The notes beneath the pieces were generated by a model. That model was given only the letters and a program-made list of their open reading frames with translations, had not been told where the DNA came from and did not search any database. DNA of 64,000 nucleotides from Citrus sinensis (lineage: Eukaryota > Streptophyta > Magnoliopsida > Sapindales > Rutaceae): contig NC_068558.1 of assembly GCF_022201045.2 (NCBI RefSeq), positions 45,907,001-45,971,000 of the forward strand. Direction: 5' to 3'. This document shows, piece after piece, positions 35,126 to 51,435 of this stretch. Positions within the stretch are counted from its first letter, which is position 1, and each line of letters starts with the position of its first letter. The position numbers and the translations under genes are program-made.

Positions 35126-35407
35126 CTAAGTTATTTTTGTTTTCTTTGACTTCACATGAGGCTTCTCAGGGACATCCGTATCTTCTTCAGAAGCGCTTTC
35201 AACTAAATCATCAGGAACATCATTTGGAACATTGTGCTTGGTAATGAAGTCTTTCAATACGCTCATGCTTTGCTCTTTCATGGAAACCAACTGCTCTGAA
35301 ATACTATCCTTGTTTATTGCATTGATAGAATGTACCTCTGACCCAAGGCGAAGTGTACATACAACACGAGACTTAGGAGGAATCACATCGCCACATTGAA
35401 CCTCCAT
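35126..35407 (-). CDS. small conserved-looking protein with acidic C-terminus (possibly Gon7-like)
   Basis: An 93-aa ORF in one exon, starting at a true ATG at 35407. A TTTGCAG acceptor ends six bases before that ATG. A matching donor-like site (AATAG then GTCAGT, near 36050) would give a 5'-UTR intron of about 640 bp, which argues that this is a real transcript. The protein has a beta-like N-terminal half (SRVVCTLRLGSEVHSINAIN), a helical middle (EQLVSMKEQSMSVLKDFITK) and an acidic then Lys-rich tail (VESASEEDTDVPEKPHVKSK). I do not recognise it with confidence. Size and order of parts recall Gon7, the small KEOPS tRNA-modification subunit, but that is a guess from architecture only. Confidence 0.6.
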   Translation of the reverse strand: MEVQCGDVIPPKSRVVCTLRLGSEVHSINAINKDSISEQLVSMKEQSMSVLKDFITKHNVPNDVPDDLVESASEEDTDVPEKPHVKSKKTKIT

Positions 35408-37349
35408 TCACTGCAAATGTCACCGTAATCAGTTCACTGAAAGATGTAACCTTTTCACTTTTAATTTTATGAATCATAAATTATTTTGAAAGGATTGATA
35501 AAAAAGAGATGACAGCAAAGCTTAGTTTCACAAACAGATATTAAAAAACATGCAACCTTCAAATTAGAGTGCTTTAGTTGACGCAATTGGAACATGATGC
35601 GTCTAAGCTGACACAAGCTCATAATGCACAAAAGTTGCTCCATCTACTTACTACCCATAAACAGCTCCGAAAGAAAAGAAAAATTAATATGAAAAATACA
35701 ACTGGCAAACAATTTTAAGCGAGAGCATATTACTCGTATAAAAGATAGATTTCAATTAAAATAAGAAAGAAATCTCAAAAGCCTCTCATATGTCAACCTA
35801 ATTCAATTTTCAGTCGGCAGAAACTAGATATAAAGAAAACAATATGTCTGAAACAGACCCAGTAAGGCGCTAATCATAGTTTCACAATTTAATTTCGAGC
35901 TACTGTCTCATTTCTCCCTCAGCTAAGCAATTTTACTAAAAAAGAATATGCAAAATCAATATTTCAATTACACAAATTTATGGTCAGTATAAGAATATTA
36001 AAAAAAAAAAAGCAAAAATGAAAAAAACCAGTGAAAGAACAACTGACCTATTAACGGCGTTGAGTCCTATATATGTGGGAACTAGGATACCGGGAAGTAG
36101 CAAGTCGGCGGACTAGAACCAGAGGTTTTTAAGTTTTGAGCAAGAATTATTCTGAAGCGTTCCCGTAGTCCCAACAGGTTTTAAAGCTTAACATTTACCT
36201 CCCCTAAAGTTTTCTAAATTGCATCTATCGCCCATATCTCTTTACTTTTTCATTTTCCGTACTTTTTGTGAATGGGGTATTGAGGTGCGTGAGCCGAGCC
36301 GGCAACAGACGATCCAATTCTCTCTCTCTTTTTTTTCTTTTTTTTTTTTAAAGTATTCCATCTAAAATAGACTGAGACTATTTGATGGCCATAGGGCATA
36401 GGCTCAGCAATTTCTTTTCACACCAGGACTAATACGAGCTTCCCAATTATCTCCCAAAGTAACATACAAGTATTTTCTTTCTATTTTAATCCTTTTAAGT
36501 GAAGACATAACTCCGTTTTTGGAGATGGCTTTTGCTTAACAATGCTCCCACGGTCGGTTGATCATTGATGATAGAAGAGTAAACTTCTTTCTCATTTTAT
36601 GCTTTCTTAAATTCCCAAGATGAATGAAATCATTGCCACAATGATTAATATTAACATTCATCCATGCTAGAATCAATCTCACAGACGCATTATTAGATTG
36701 ATTTTATTATTAAATTAGGATCATAATACCACTTTAATGAAATGACAATCTTTTAAATCTTTTAAATTATTATAAATTTTAACTTATTCTCATTTTTATT
36801 AAGAAGATAAAAAAAAAATTCATGCTCTTATTTTTCCTTTATCTTTTAAATAAAAATAAAATAAAATATGCAATAATTTAAATAATATTTTGAAGGATTT
36901 TCTGAATTTTGAAGATTTTCATTCTACAAAAAGATTTTACTCCTTATTATTTTCATTTTAAGAAGAAACCTTATGTAGTTACGTTTGATACCGGATGTCT
37001 TTTGAAAGAAAGTTGTCATGTATCTGGAACTCTGGAAGGGTGTCGGTGAAATTGTCTTCATCCATAGATGCCGTTAAATCTTATGAACATCCTGGAAGAC
37101 TTTCCCAGATCAAGACTTCAAGAGAAGATATGGAAGTGTTGCTACACAGAAAATCAGCTTTCTAGCACAAAATGTCAAGAAATGCCTTAGGGAAAAAGAC
37201 TGGATACATCCTATAAAAAATTAAAAAAAAAAAAAACACAAAACAAAGATGAAATTGAAAACAGGATACCATGGTTGAAAAATATTAGGACGAGAGCATG
37301 AAAACAAAATTGGGTGTACTTCATAAATATTTAATACTCAACTCTGAAA
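35408..37349. other. intron/leader of the small gene and DIM1 3' flank
   Basis: The left part (35413 to about 36050) is probably the 5'-UTR intron of the small gene, with its promoter near 36100-36350. The rest is AT-rich DNA leading to the DIM1 3' end. No coding sequence is recognised. Confidence 0.45.
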
Positions 37350-39429
<2,080 letters not shown>

Positions 39430-42400
39430 CTACAATTTGTTCAGTGTCCTGTTAAACCAGTCCCTTAGGCGCTCCACCTTAGCTGATAAGGCAGCATTTT
39501 TTATAAAATAAGATTCGGCATTCGACAGCATCACATTTATGTCATCCTTCGCTGCTTCCAAGCTCCTATAGTAGTTGTTCACTAATCTCAACCGGATCAC
39601 TTCAGGATACAAGGGAACTGGAAATCTGCAGGAATCATTGCAGAGCGCCAAAGATGAAAATTAAATTAGCTTCACATTTCTGCTACTCATATAGTAGCTT
39701 ATTCAGTTGAAATTCATATTCAAGACCAATTGGCAAGTCCTAGATAATTTAATGGAGGATGAGATTAATTTTTGATGTGATGTGATTAATGGAGGATGTT
39801 GTTAATTGATATTTGTTATTTTTGGCCCTCCGGGGTGGGGTCAAATCACTAGTTGATTTCTTTATCCTCTTAAACTGCAATCGTTAATAAACTATAATGG
39901 TATTTATATCCATCGTAACACTTCCTCCCCACTTTCACATGAATCCCGACCCTCTTTCTGCCCTCCCACCCTCACCAACCGATGCGAGCTCCAAAATTAA
40001 TAAATGATATTTAAAATTAACCCAAATAAGAATGTATCATCCCATTCTTTTAAACCAGTTTTGCCGAGACTTATCACAGTTGATGATACTCCTATGTCGG
40101 TAAAACATGCATCTGAAAAAGAACAATAAAAGAACAGGATGGGTAGTGTGTTAGAAGGAAGCTGCAGAGAAGAGATAGATACCTGTTCAAGTAATCCAGC
40201 TTTTGAGCAGCTTCATTCAATCTTTGAATCCCATAATAATCCTGCAACATTTAAGTAAAATTTATAATAACTCGACGAAAGCCTTTATAATCCATCTTTA
40301 GGAAGAAGGAATATTCAAATGCAATTTTCTTGGAATGTCCAGACCAGAAGAATGACGGAGATAGAAAAGAACCTGTTTTCTGCTCACTGACTGCTCCAAT
40401 TTATTAAAAGAAGACAGCAACTTATCTCTGCTCTCAGAATCAATTTCGGGATGCTCCCACATAACATTGGGGTCATGCATTTCCCAAGGACTATGCAGGT
40501 GGGAATCCCCAGTCTTGTATTCAACCATATACCTGTCCCAGGGGCTATTGGGAAACTCCTCAGATTTGGCCTGTGATTTAGTAATTCTACCTTTCCACCA
40601 AGTGCCACCTTCCCCATTCGCATTCCTCCACCAAATCTGGCATTTATCCCTGTGTGTCCAATTTCTGCTGATAGCAGCATCATACAGTGTTTTTTCAACA
40701 ACAAAATCAGGAAAATCTCTAAGTTCGGGCAGGGTCAACTTGAATGCTTTACCAAGCACACTCGATGAAGGATCTACAAATTTAAGGGTGATTTTACAGC
40801 AGCTATCCCCAGAACCTGGAAATGTAGCATAGACAAGATTTTCAACCTTGCAAGTTTCAACCGCACTAATGTATCCATTAATTGACCACCATGGACCCAC
40901 TTCTTGCGAGCCAGTTGATTCAATGAATTCTTGATGGCCCTGAAAATAACAGAAGCCTAAATTAGAAACTGTGAAATCAGCAAAAAATGAGAGCTAGTCA
41001 CATTAGAGGATCGTGAAGGAACAGTACCGATTATCAAAACAAATGATTACCTGTCTCGAATATATAACTTCATCACCCAGCTGAGGGATGTAACGGTAAC
41101 CCTCCTCGTGCTCTGACAACATCAACCACGACAATTTTCTAACAGGGAAATTTGACTTCCTTCCAGACAAGAGACATGGATGTCCATCATGATCTCCTCG
41201 CCGGTTTCTAGTTGACCTAGGTCGTGATTTGACAGTTGAAGTTGGTATCCATTCTTCAGGAAAGAACTCATCATGTGCTTCCATGGAGGAGTTTCCAACA
41301 GTTTTTGATGTCCCCACCAAATCATGGCCATTTTTAGACTTGAAGTTACAGTTAGCAGCAATGGGCTCCCGAGAAATTATTTTCATCTTCATGGATCTTG
41401 TTTTACGTATTGAACCAGAAGCTGCTTCAGGGGAATCAATTCCTGAAGCTTCATGGTTGATGCCATCTTCCATGCCACCATCAAAGGCTTCTATATCAGT
41501 CCTAGTCTTATAAGAACTTTTACTGCCATCACGCACTTTAAACTTTAACTTTGAATTTAATAACTGGTCAGAACTAGATCTGCCATACCCCTCACCTTCT
41601 TCGGGTACTTCAGACATTAGATTGCCCTCCATGCACAAGGAGCTTTCGGACATCGGAATCGGATCACTTTCAGCACTTGGCAGGTCCTTAACTGAAGTAC
41701 TGGATTTCTGTTCTGAAGGACTTTTAGTATCCCTCAAAATGCCTTTTGTTCTTATTCTTACCCTGAGGGGTGGATTCTCTTTAAGTTCATCACGGTAATT
41801 TGTGCCAACATCTTCATTACGAGATTTATGAACATCATCATTCTGCTGGTGGTCAACCAAGGGTGTTGAATTGAATGATGAAGATTTCTTTATATCCTCA
41901 TGACGAGCAAGCTCTTCCTTTCTCACACTAGCCAGGTCCAGTAGTGCATCACTTCCAAACTTTTCCTTATCACTGCAAGACCGCACACATCCATAGCACG
42001 AAGTTTCTGAATTAGATGAAAATTTCCCATGTCCATTTTCAAGTTTAACACACCTGTTGACATCGCCTATGCTGTCGTTATGGACATCAAAATTTGCATC
42101 AGGTGGCAGCAATACTCCTGAACTTGATGAACGCTTGGATGTCCGGATCTTGACCTCTGCCCATCTAGTTTTGTTCTCCATGTCACCTGCAGATTCCTCC
42201 AGTTGACTGTCATATTTCTCATCTTGACTTCCATCTGCAAAAACAATTCTGTTATGCTTTTGAGACAACCCCACATCAATCCCACTGCCTGCAGAAGATG
42301 ACCCCGGCTCTTTCAAGCTTAAATCAATTTTTCTTTCAGTAGTTCCTTGAGGAGGTCCAGAAGATGATTGCGGTAACTTAGCCATATCATTGCCTTTTAC

Positions 42401-45400
42401 TCTGGTGTCTTCCAAAGATAGAGCCTTCTTGTGGTCACGTAAGGAAAGTTTTAAGACCAATCTCTTCCTGTTTCCTGTATCTGACTGAGATTCTAGGAGC
42501 TCAAGAGGCTTGCCCATAAACTCAGACTCCACTATTGTCTGTTCTTCTTCTCTTTTATGTTGCTGCTGCATGTTCTGCAAGTTTCTGTCATCTTCTTTGC
42601 TTTGAACATGTGAATCTTGCAGCACCGTATCACTGTTTGACGAATTGTACTCTGAATCTGAGTCATCTTCACCTGTTGAAGTTCCTGTAATTCTAGAGAA
42701 CATACTTCGAGCATTGCGTGCAGCAACTCGCTGAGGTCTCAATAATTTTGCTTTGGAGGACTTCTTCTTTAAAGCTTTTTGGCTATTTTTTGATTTCTTA
42801 GTTCTGTTACTGCCAGAAGCAGATCCATCACGCTCATCCAAATTCCTCTTCCTGACACGCCTCCCAGATGAAGTCTTCAACTCAACCTGAAAAGCAACAA
42901 ATTCAGTTCATATAGCACAAACAGAAATGAAACCAACATAGGTCATAGACTAATTACTTCAGCCCTGTGTTTTCTTCTTGTCGATCTGCGACGTCCATCT
43001 TTACGACTATGTTCTACCTCACTGTCTCCTGCACTACAATCAGTGGAAGAAGTGGAACAAAAACTTCCTTGCTCAGCTTCACTGGCACATTCCTCAGCAA
43101 TATTGTACTCTGAATCATTGTCATCACTTATGACTTCATTTTCCGGCTCCCAGTACACAGGATCTATGAACTCAGGTACTGGCTCCATCATTCTCTCCAA
43201 ATCTTCCAAGGGAGGCATTGCATAATCCTGGCCTAGACTAAAATCTAGTCCAATAGCCAGTTTAATGGATGAAGGGCGCCACTCAATGCCCAGTGCACCA
43301 AGCCGACGTTGCTGGTACATACTCTGGTAAGGTTCTTCATATGGAATCATACCTGAAATTTTCCACCAAAGAAATAAATATTTAAAAAAGTTGCTCAAAA
43401 TAACACAGTTTATCCACAAAAAGATGAACCATAAGCATACTTGAATCACAAAGAGGATCTTGAATGTTCCTTCTATGTGGAACAAGTTGTGTCTCCTGCA
43501 AATAAGCAAAAGAATGCAAACCATTAAAAGATCCTTGACCACTAATCGGTTTACTGCTCTGAACTTAACGACAGAGAAAAGGATTGGTCAAATTCTATTG
43601 AGTTTGACTCATAGTGATCATTTATCAAAAAATGACTCTGGTTATCAAATGACTGAACAACCAAGAACAATTTACTTACAATACTTAGTTGACATTCATA
43701 AAAAGCATTTCATGAACTATGGTTTCAATAGAATTCGATCAATCAGACAATCACTTATATTCCTTGCTCAATATCAGACAATCACTTATTCACAAGCTTC
43801 GTGTAGCGAACTTTTTCAAATTTCCAAGCTCACATGATTAACAAGAAATCCAATAAACCTGTACTATAGGGATAGCCCATTTACGATTGGAGGGAAAAAC
43901 TGAGAACCTAGCAAGTTAAGAAAGGGTCATGCAAATAAATGTTATTCATCCATCATCTTAGATAATCCAAGACAAAAATAATACACCATAGAAACATGTA
44001 ATAATGAGTATTCACTAACCTGGTCAAGAACATTTCCAAGACTATCCCGGATAAGGGGTCGATAATCCCCAAGGAAGAACTGCCATGAAGTTGCACACGG
44101 ACAACCATCATAAGCAATTGCAACATAACAACTTAAACAGTGAAGATAAAAAGTAAATAAGCTACAGACATTTCAGGTACCTGATCATACTTGGCATCTT
44201 TTTGAGACTCACCCTGACCTGTGTTTAGCAAATATATCTGGCCAACATCATCCGAAAGAACAATTGATGTCCCATCCCTGTGCAGAGAAAGCAATGCCCC
44301 GTCACAATAAAAATGATATGATGTAAACACTGCAAGAGAATTGTTACCAAAATCTAGCAAGCATTTAGATCCAAAATGCATATAACAATAACTGTAGCAA
44401 CACAAACTTGGAAATAGAAACAAAAGCTTTCACTGGGGAAACTACAAGAGATGTCAAACTGCCAACCACAGTAGCTCAATGAGACACAAAAAGCAAGAGA
44501 ATGAGGTTTGAAACACAAAGCATATGATCAAGATGATCATATACGTAGGAATGTAGGATCTTCACATCATGATTGGCAGTATATAAAAGAAACAAAGCAA
44601 TTGAACCATTCACAGGGAAATCATATGATGATTACATTCAAGGGTGCACAACTAAATGATTATATACTTTAGTACATAAAGATAAAGCAAAACCCTCCCA
44701 AAATCTGTTGTAACCCATCCTAACCTTGATGTGAATGGGTTAAACCTCTTGCACCACCAAAACAAGAACCAAATAACTAATCTTCATGGCTATAGATAAA
44801 GTTCAGACCTATTCAGACCAACACAAATTAAAAGCAGAAACTCAAAGACGGGCGTATAGGCTGAACGCAGGTACATAGGACCATCTCAAAACTTTATCTG
44901 GAAAGAGAGATGAAATTATAAATTACAAGACAGAAACTTTTGTAACTTCAAATGCATTTGACTGAAGGAACAGAACGAGGAATAATTCATCATACATCTG
45001 TTAAACCAATCAAATATATTCAATTCCAGCAGGAAGCGCACACATCTTGCATGACATGCACTTCAAGGCCTGATGCCCCAATTCAGGACGGCAATACATG
45101 GGCAACATGGAAATAAAATATCTGAACACCAATGTGATTTTCTTGCACACAAGCCAGACACACCTCTTTATACCTTGGCGAGGCCTATAGATCAAGATCG
45201 TTTGCAAAAATGCTGCTCGGTCTGATCTTGACCAACAGAAAACAAATTCGAATATAATAGGACTAAAGTGCACCTACTTTTGTACAGACCCCACTTTTTA
45301 TAAAGAAATCAACATAATATTCTAAAAGATAAAAGAAATCTCAGGCAAGTAAACCATTTATGAATAAATATGTTCACCAGAACAAAACACCGTCTATTCA

Positions 45401-48400
45401 CCTGAAGGAAGGTAAAAACATCATTCTACAGATAACTTACGGTGAAAACTTTCCATCAACCAACTTGAAACGTCCTATTTCATATATCCGAATAGGCGTG
45501 CCCTCCCATATCTGGAAAGGCCATACCACAAAATTTCAATACACAATGAAAATAACAATAATAAAAATAAAACTGCAAGGAAAACTTCAAGAAACAGAGA
45601 CTTACATCCCAGACTATAGTTCGTCCATCATACCCAGCACTCATAGCAATTCTAGGGTTGAAAGGATGAACATCCAGAACATAGGACTGCCAAGGATTCA
45701 ACAATAAAGTTATGAGCCACTGAAGTAAAATAAGTAGAAAAATAAAGATTAAATCAAAGAAGATAGGCATATTAACGCCTTCAGAATCTACGCTACATGA
45801 CGAGGGAAAATTGGAAACCACTTACAGATGCAGAATGACCAGTCAAAGAATGTACCAAGCTGCCATCAACAGCATTCCAAACGCAAATTCTGCAATCTGC
45901 ATTAATACGACACAGTTGCAGGGACAAAAGTAAATAAAATAAGCACAAGATCCAACTAGAAAGCTAAGATCTTAAATGAAGCAACAATAGAGTATTATAT
46001 AACTTGAATGAATGAATTTGTAAATATTATCCCTAGGCATTTTAAAACAAGAATGCAGCCAATGAGCTAGCCGCAAAACAATTTATGTTTGGGGTTTACA
46101 TATGCTCATAATTGCTGTTATAATTGAAATGGAGAAGGCCTTTTTATAGGAAAAAAAACCCATATTGATTATGTAGTGGTTTAACTTGTTTTACTATTAG
46201 CTAGGTAATGTATTAGCTCTTTTCGTTTTATGCCTAAAATGATTCAGAGTTCTTTAAAACCAGATGAGGCTAGACATTACAAAATCCTGGTGACAATTAA
46301 ATGAAATCAAAATTAAAGGCAAAGCTTTAAAGTTGAACCTTCAGTACAAGTACAGATTAGCACCATTAAGAAACCAAAAATTGATAGGCCTTACCATCTA
46401 CCACTACTGATAATCACTTATAAAACAAAATGAGAAGTCAAATGCTAGAGGTGGTTCCCACAGAAAAAAAAAAAAAAGTTAACACGAGTGACTGGTTCAC
46501 TTAGTGAGGCTGCCAGGATATGATGGGGGCAAAATGTAGACAGCCTGACAGAAGGAAATAAATAGCAGTACAGCATAACTAGAAGATATGCTTCCAGATA
46601 AAGAATAATATAAACTTGTCAGGTACAATTAATAACCACACTTAAGCAGTACAGACTAGCACTTTAGTGAATAACGAGGAAAAACTAATTGTAATTATTT
46701 TACCCATGATAGCAGCAAGCACAAAGCGATTATCCAGGCTCCACACAATCATGTTAACTCCACGAGGAGTTGGGAGGAGCCTTTGACGAGGGCCTCCTCG
46801 AGGAGGTTGAGGAGGCAGTGGAGGAGGTGGAACTTTCAAATGATATGCACGCGTCCAACGTCCAACTTTTCCCTGAGCCAATAAAAGGATTATAAAATCC
46901 TTTTTATTTTTTTCTCTTGCATGCATAAAATTCAGTTGTTATCTCCACAACTATTTGTGAACTTTGGAGCATAAAGAACTAATGAAATTTTGCTGAGAAA
47001 GAGAACATGTCTCCAACAACAGCTCAAATAGAAAAGTTTGACCTAAAATCATTGAAAGGACTCACATGGGATCTACGTGATCTTGGTATCCATATAATTG
47101 CACTACCATCCCGTGAACAGGTAACAATGTTGTCATGACAGAACCTGGCAGAAACAAGGATTCACAAGAACAAAAATGGCTCTATTGATTAGACGCAAAA
47201 ACAAAGTAAAATAGTAGTAATATTAACAATAATAATTCCGGAAATTGTTAAAAGAAAATCACAACAAACCAGGAGTTTTTAAATTTTGGAACATTTTCCT
47301 CCTTGAAAGCATCAGACATTGCAGATCTTGAAGCGACAGCACAGCCACTGCAGATAGAAGCAGCTAAGCAGGCATGAGATTCTGTGGAGATAAGACATAT
47401 ACAAAAGACAGACTAACCTAAATTGGACGTAATTGACGTCATTTTCATGCCCCGATAACACATCCAGCTCATGAATTGGTTGTTCAGAGTCTTCCACGCT
47501 AGATTTACAGGCACTCCAGACCTGCAAGTATCTGGCTCTCAGTAGAAACTCCAACTAAATATAAATATTAACAAGCAAAAGTTCAAAATAAAAAATAAAT
47601 TAAATCAAATATAATAGAAGATGAATTCTATAATAATTTGAAGAGTTCAAAGGTTTAACACACCCTTGCAAAAGTGTCAGAGCTACCAGTGACAAAAACA
47701 GTTCCATTGGCATTGTAAGCACAACATAATATCTGATGGCTCTGTAGACCATTACTAGATGAGGGTCCATTATTGGATGGAACATTGCTCTTACCTAAAA
47801 ATACTTCTTGGTTAAAGAAATTTTAATATCTTCCTAATACAAACTAACAAGCAAAGAACAACAAAGAAGAATCATCTAACCAGTGATAGCATCTGGAGGC
47901 TTGGGCAGGTATATTCGTGGACTATATTGGGAATATCGAGCATCCCAGATTCGACAAGTTCCATCATCTGAGGACCTACAAATATTAGTAGGGTCAACAA
48001 ACATGCACAATAAATTCCAACCAAAAAAAAAAAAACAAAAAAATTCACTGCATCCATCCAGGTAAGAGTAAAATAATTGTCCATCCTGACGCGGTCCATT
48101 CAATATCCAGAGAATGCTTCATAATGGTCAAAAGGAGGATGAAAAAATGAGATATCTACATGCAACCCATAGTGAAATCAAGATTTTTTCAAAATAGTAA
48201 CAGCAGATCAACTGAGAAACTGAAGGAAACAATAAGAGGAACATATATGTGGAACCGAACTCACGATAAAAGCTGATAAATAGCGCTAGGCCTCGGACTG
48301 AATGCAATGGCAGTAACAGCTCCTGTATGTCCCCGCAAAACTGAAATCGGCAACCCATCCGGCAAGCGCCACTGCAACAGTCGAAAAGAACTATGTCGCC

Positions 48401-51400
48401 TTCAAAGAATACAAAATAGAGATACTTAAAAGTAGGTAGGATATGCTTACAACTCGAATGACGAAATCATTTGAAGCTGATGCCACCAAAGTATTATTCG
48501 AACTTACAGCCAAGTCTGTTATGTCCCCCTTCAGTACATTCAACAGAAAGTATAATGTTACAAAACAAACTTGAAATGCCTATAGAGGATATTTGTACAT
48601 TCATGTAAGAACCGAGAAAACCCAAACTCACTTCATGTCCACGACAACTGGCCAAGCAAAATGCAGTTTCCATCGACCAGATTTTAACAAGGCGGTCATC
48701 CGAACCAGTAATAACAAATCTTCCTGAGCGATCAAATATGGCTACAAAATACATGCAATAATATTTTTTTCAAATCCTTATCCACCAACTTTGCCATAAA
48801 ATGTGCTAACATAGCAATAGCAAACTCAGTAAGGAGCCAGAAGAAACAATTTAACCAAAAGACGGCAGAGAGGGAATTTGTTCATGCATCTTTATGCTGA
48901 AACCAAATTGTTAATATTGCCATACTACTGAAATCAATTTAAATCTCTTTAAAAGGACGTAAAATTTTAAAAAAAAGAACATAAAACTAGTAAGAACAAA
49001 AATATGCAACGAATTACCAAACATGAACTTGATGATTATAGAAACCAGAGTGGTGACACCAAACAAACTATTTACAGAAGATGAGGATGATGAAAGACCT
49101 GATACACATTGTCTTCAAAATTTAATTGTTAAACATATTATGTCTGTATTTCAAGATTGCACAACACCAGACCTAATCAGAGATTTTGAAGGGACTTGGC
49201 TGAACTCTTTTTTTTGGGGGGGGAGGGGGGGTTCTTTTACCACTTTTACCTTTTATTGATTTGAAAAAGAAAAAAGATTTCATTGAAATACAATAAATAT
49301 ACTGTAAGAACCACATCAATGTCATAGCTGGCAGACAAAATCCCAAAAGTTTCCTTAAAAACGACGTATAGTAAAGAGCATTGATTATCACAATAAAGTT
49401 CAGAAAGCCCTTAACTACAAGTTCAAATGATGACAAAAGGCATGCTCCAATAGACAGCATCACAGTGACCCCTTTTAAGAACCACATATAGTAAAGAGCA
49501 TTGATTATCAGAATAAAGTCCTGAAAGCCCTTGACTACAAGTTCAAATGATAAAAAAAGGCATACCACAATAGACAGCATCACGGTGACCCCTTAGCTTC
49601 TTTATATTTTGCATTTTTTGCACCATGGTTGATGGTTTAGCAATTGCATAACATGCAGAGCAAACAGATGGAGCACGATGGTGCTTTTTGAAACCTCCAC
49701 CAATTTCCCTTAAACTTAACCCATGAACCTGATCAGCCTGCATGTGGGGCCAACGCAGGTAAGCTGGTAGAGGTTTAACTTGCTTATATTTCATACTTCT
49801 ATCACCTGCAACAACAGAATGGAAAATGGATTAGGCAAACACCTATAAAAGCAGAAAAGGAGGAACAGTCTCATAATAAACACCCATAAAGGCAGAAAAG
49901 GTTTTATATTATAAGCGCAAGGGAAGTTATGAAAACCATATGATGCATCAGCCCAAGTACAGTCATTTGGGGGTCCTTTGTGATAAGCTTATACCTTTTC
50001 CCATTTTCTTTCATTTACCGATATTTAGCTACAACGAGATGAAAGAATAAATTGTGCTCTCAGGATTTTCTGTTATTATCAACTTTCTTCGCTAAAAGAG
50101 CGTAACATCTGGAGCTAAAATAAAGTCCATTTAGAAACTATAATACAGCTATAAGGGTAATAAAGTATTGATGCTCTTGGGGTACTCTCGCTCTCAACAA
50201 ATTAGGAATTTGGAACAAATTGGTATCGTAGATCCAAACCATTGTTTAGGTCATTTCTAATATCATAATTACAATAATTGTTTACTAAGATACAGAGAGA
50301 AAAAGAAAGAGCAGTGGAGGACACATTAAGCAAGCATGTCCAAATGCAACCACAAGGTCTGATGCAAGTCAACTTTGGTAACTTTGGTCCAAGATTTACA
50401 ACCCTTTATGGAAGAATCAAAATTTAAAAAAAAAAGAAAAAGAAAAGAAACTCCCATAAGACTGAAGCAAATCATTATGACATATCACTTACATTCCAGA
50501 AGTGAAAAGGAGCCAGATCCAAGTAACGTAGGAACATCAGCAGCATTTGGGGCAATTCCACCAATCCTGCCATGGAAGGGAGAGGCTTTATATAGCAAAA
50601 GTTGCCTCAGAAGCTTTACTAAGTGATCCCATTCAATGTGAGGATACCTGAGATTTATAAAAATGGGAAATCAATAAATTACAAGAAACAACATGAAATA
50701 AACTCAAAAATGAAGAAAAGAAAGCACAAACCCAAACAAAATTTGCATTGTAGTCTGAATAGACTCTGAAAAAGCATGAATCTCACTCAAGTTATCACTT
50801 AAGTAAAGCAACACCTCAGACTTGAAAAGTGACTCACCAACTCCGACTTTAAGATTTGTCACCAGATCAATTACTCATTGGATTTATTTTAAGGAAAATC
50901 TTTTAAATTACTTCCCAAAATAACATGTCTGCTGCTCCACTTTGAATCAGTGAAATATTTTGGATCTAGAAGATCGCATGATGCCAGACAATCCAATAAA
51001 TGATAGAGAAAATCAGGAGCATATTACCATAAGTTTCCAGACTGATCTTTCACTGAAATTGAAATAAAAGAAAACGCATATATACCTCTCCACTAATTTA
51101 TTATAACTTAATGGAAAAGAGATGCCATCATCATTGTCATTCCCACTATTTACACCACTCCTAGAAAACCAAGCATGATATCTTCTAGGTAGAAGCTGAT
51201 GTTCCAAAAGCTCATTCCAAAGCAGTCCGAGAGTCCTTTGACATGGCCCAGAAGATAAAAAATGGATGATCAGAAAGTAAACTTCTCTTAAGTCAACATC
51301 AGCCTCAACAACTTGATTGGCTACCATATCTTGTTGCTCTAACTGAGCCATCTCCTGCACCGTACTCGAAAATTTCAAAGGTGCTTTACCAAGAGAAGGT

Positions 51401-51435
51401 GCACCACTGGAAGATGAAAGCTTCCAATAGTCCAT
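39430..51435 (-). CDS. WD40 repeat and bromodomain protein, BRWD/PHIP type
   Basis: Nuclear WD40-bromodomain protein; animal relatives (BRWD, PHIP) bind chromatin and serve as Cul4 substrate receptors. Twenty-three exons: 51086-51435, 50493-50647, 49566-49805, 48632-48741, 48451-48528, 48265-48371, 47881-47975, 47664-47794, 47418-47521, 47270-47347, 47066-47144, 46704-46872, 45826-45896, 45606-45686, 45441-45511, 44181-44277, 44020-44079, 43441-43495, 42958-43352, 41051-42886, 40373-40939, 40183-40241, 39430-39625. They give 5184 nt and 1727 aa. N-terminal LisH-like region ([18 protein letters not shown]), WD40 repeats about 238-665 ([45 protein letters not shown]), a long charged nuclear region in the 1.8 kb exon, and a C-terminal bromodomain ([25 protein letters not shown]). 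The ATG at 51435 follows a 5'-UTR acceptor and fits the plant family start. It corresponds to Arabidopsis At2g47410/At5g49430. Confidence 0.93.
49356..49595. repeat. 120-bp tandem duplication spanning the end of BRWD exon 3
   Basis: Two units with an exact 120-bp period: 49356-49475 and 49476-49595. Landmarks are ATAGTAAAGAGCATTGATTA and TAGACAGCATCAC, present in both. The right unit contains the true end of exon 3 (49566-49595) with its GTATGCC donor. The left unit, which lies inside the following intron, carries a copy of the exon end in which the donor reads GCATGCC. Confidence 0.92.

Noticed and set aside
43460-43837. 125-codon plus-strand ORF in a BRWD intron
   Set aside because: AT-rich, no domain, antisense to BRWD; an intronic chance ORF.
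49173-49583. 136-codon minus-strand ORF in BRWD intron 3
   Set aside because: It is the translated 120-bp duplication plus poly-purine tract, not an exon.
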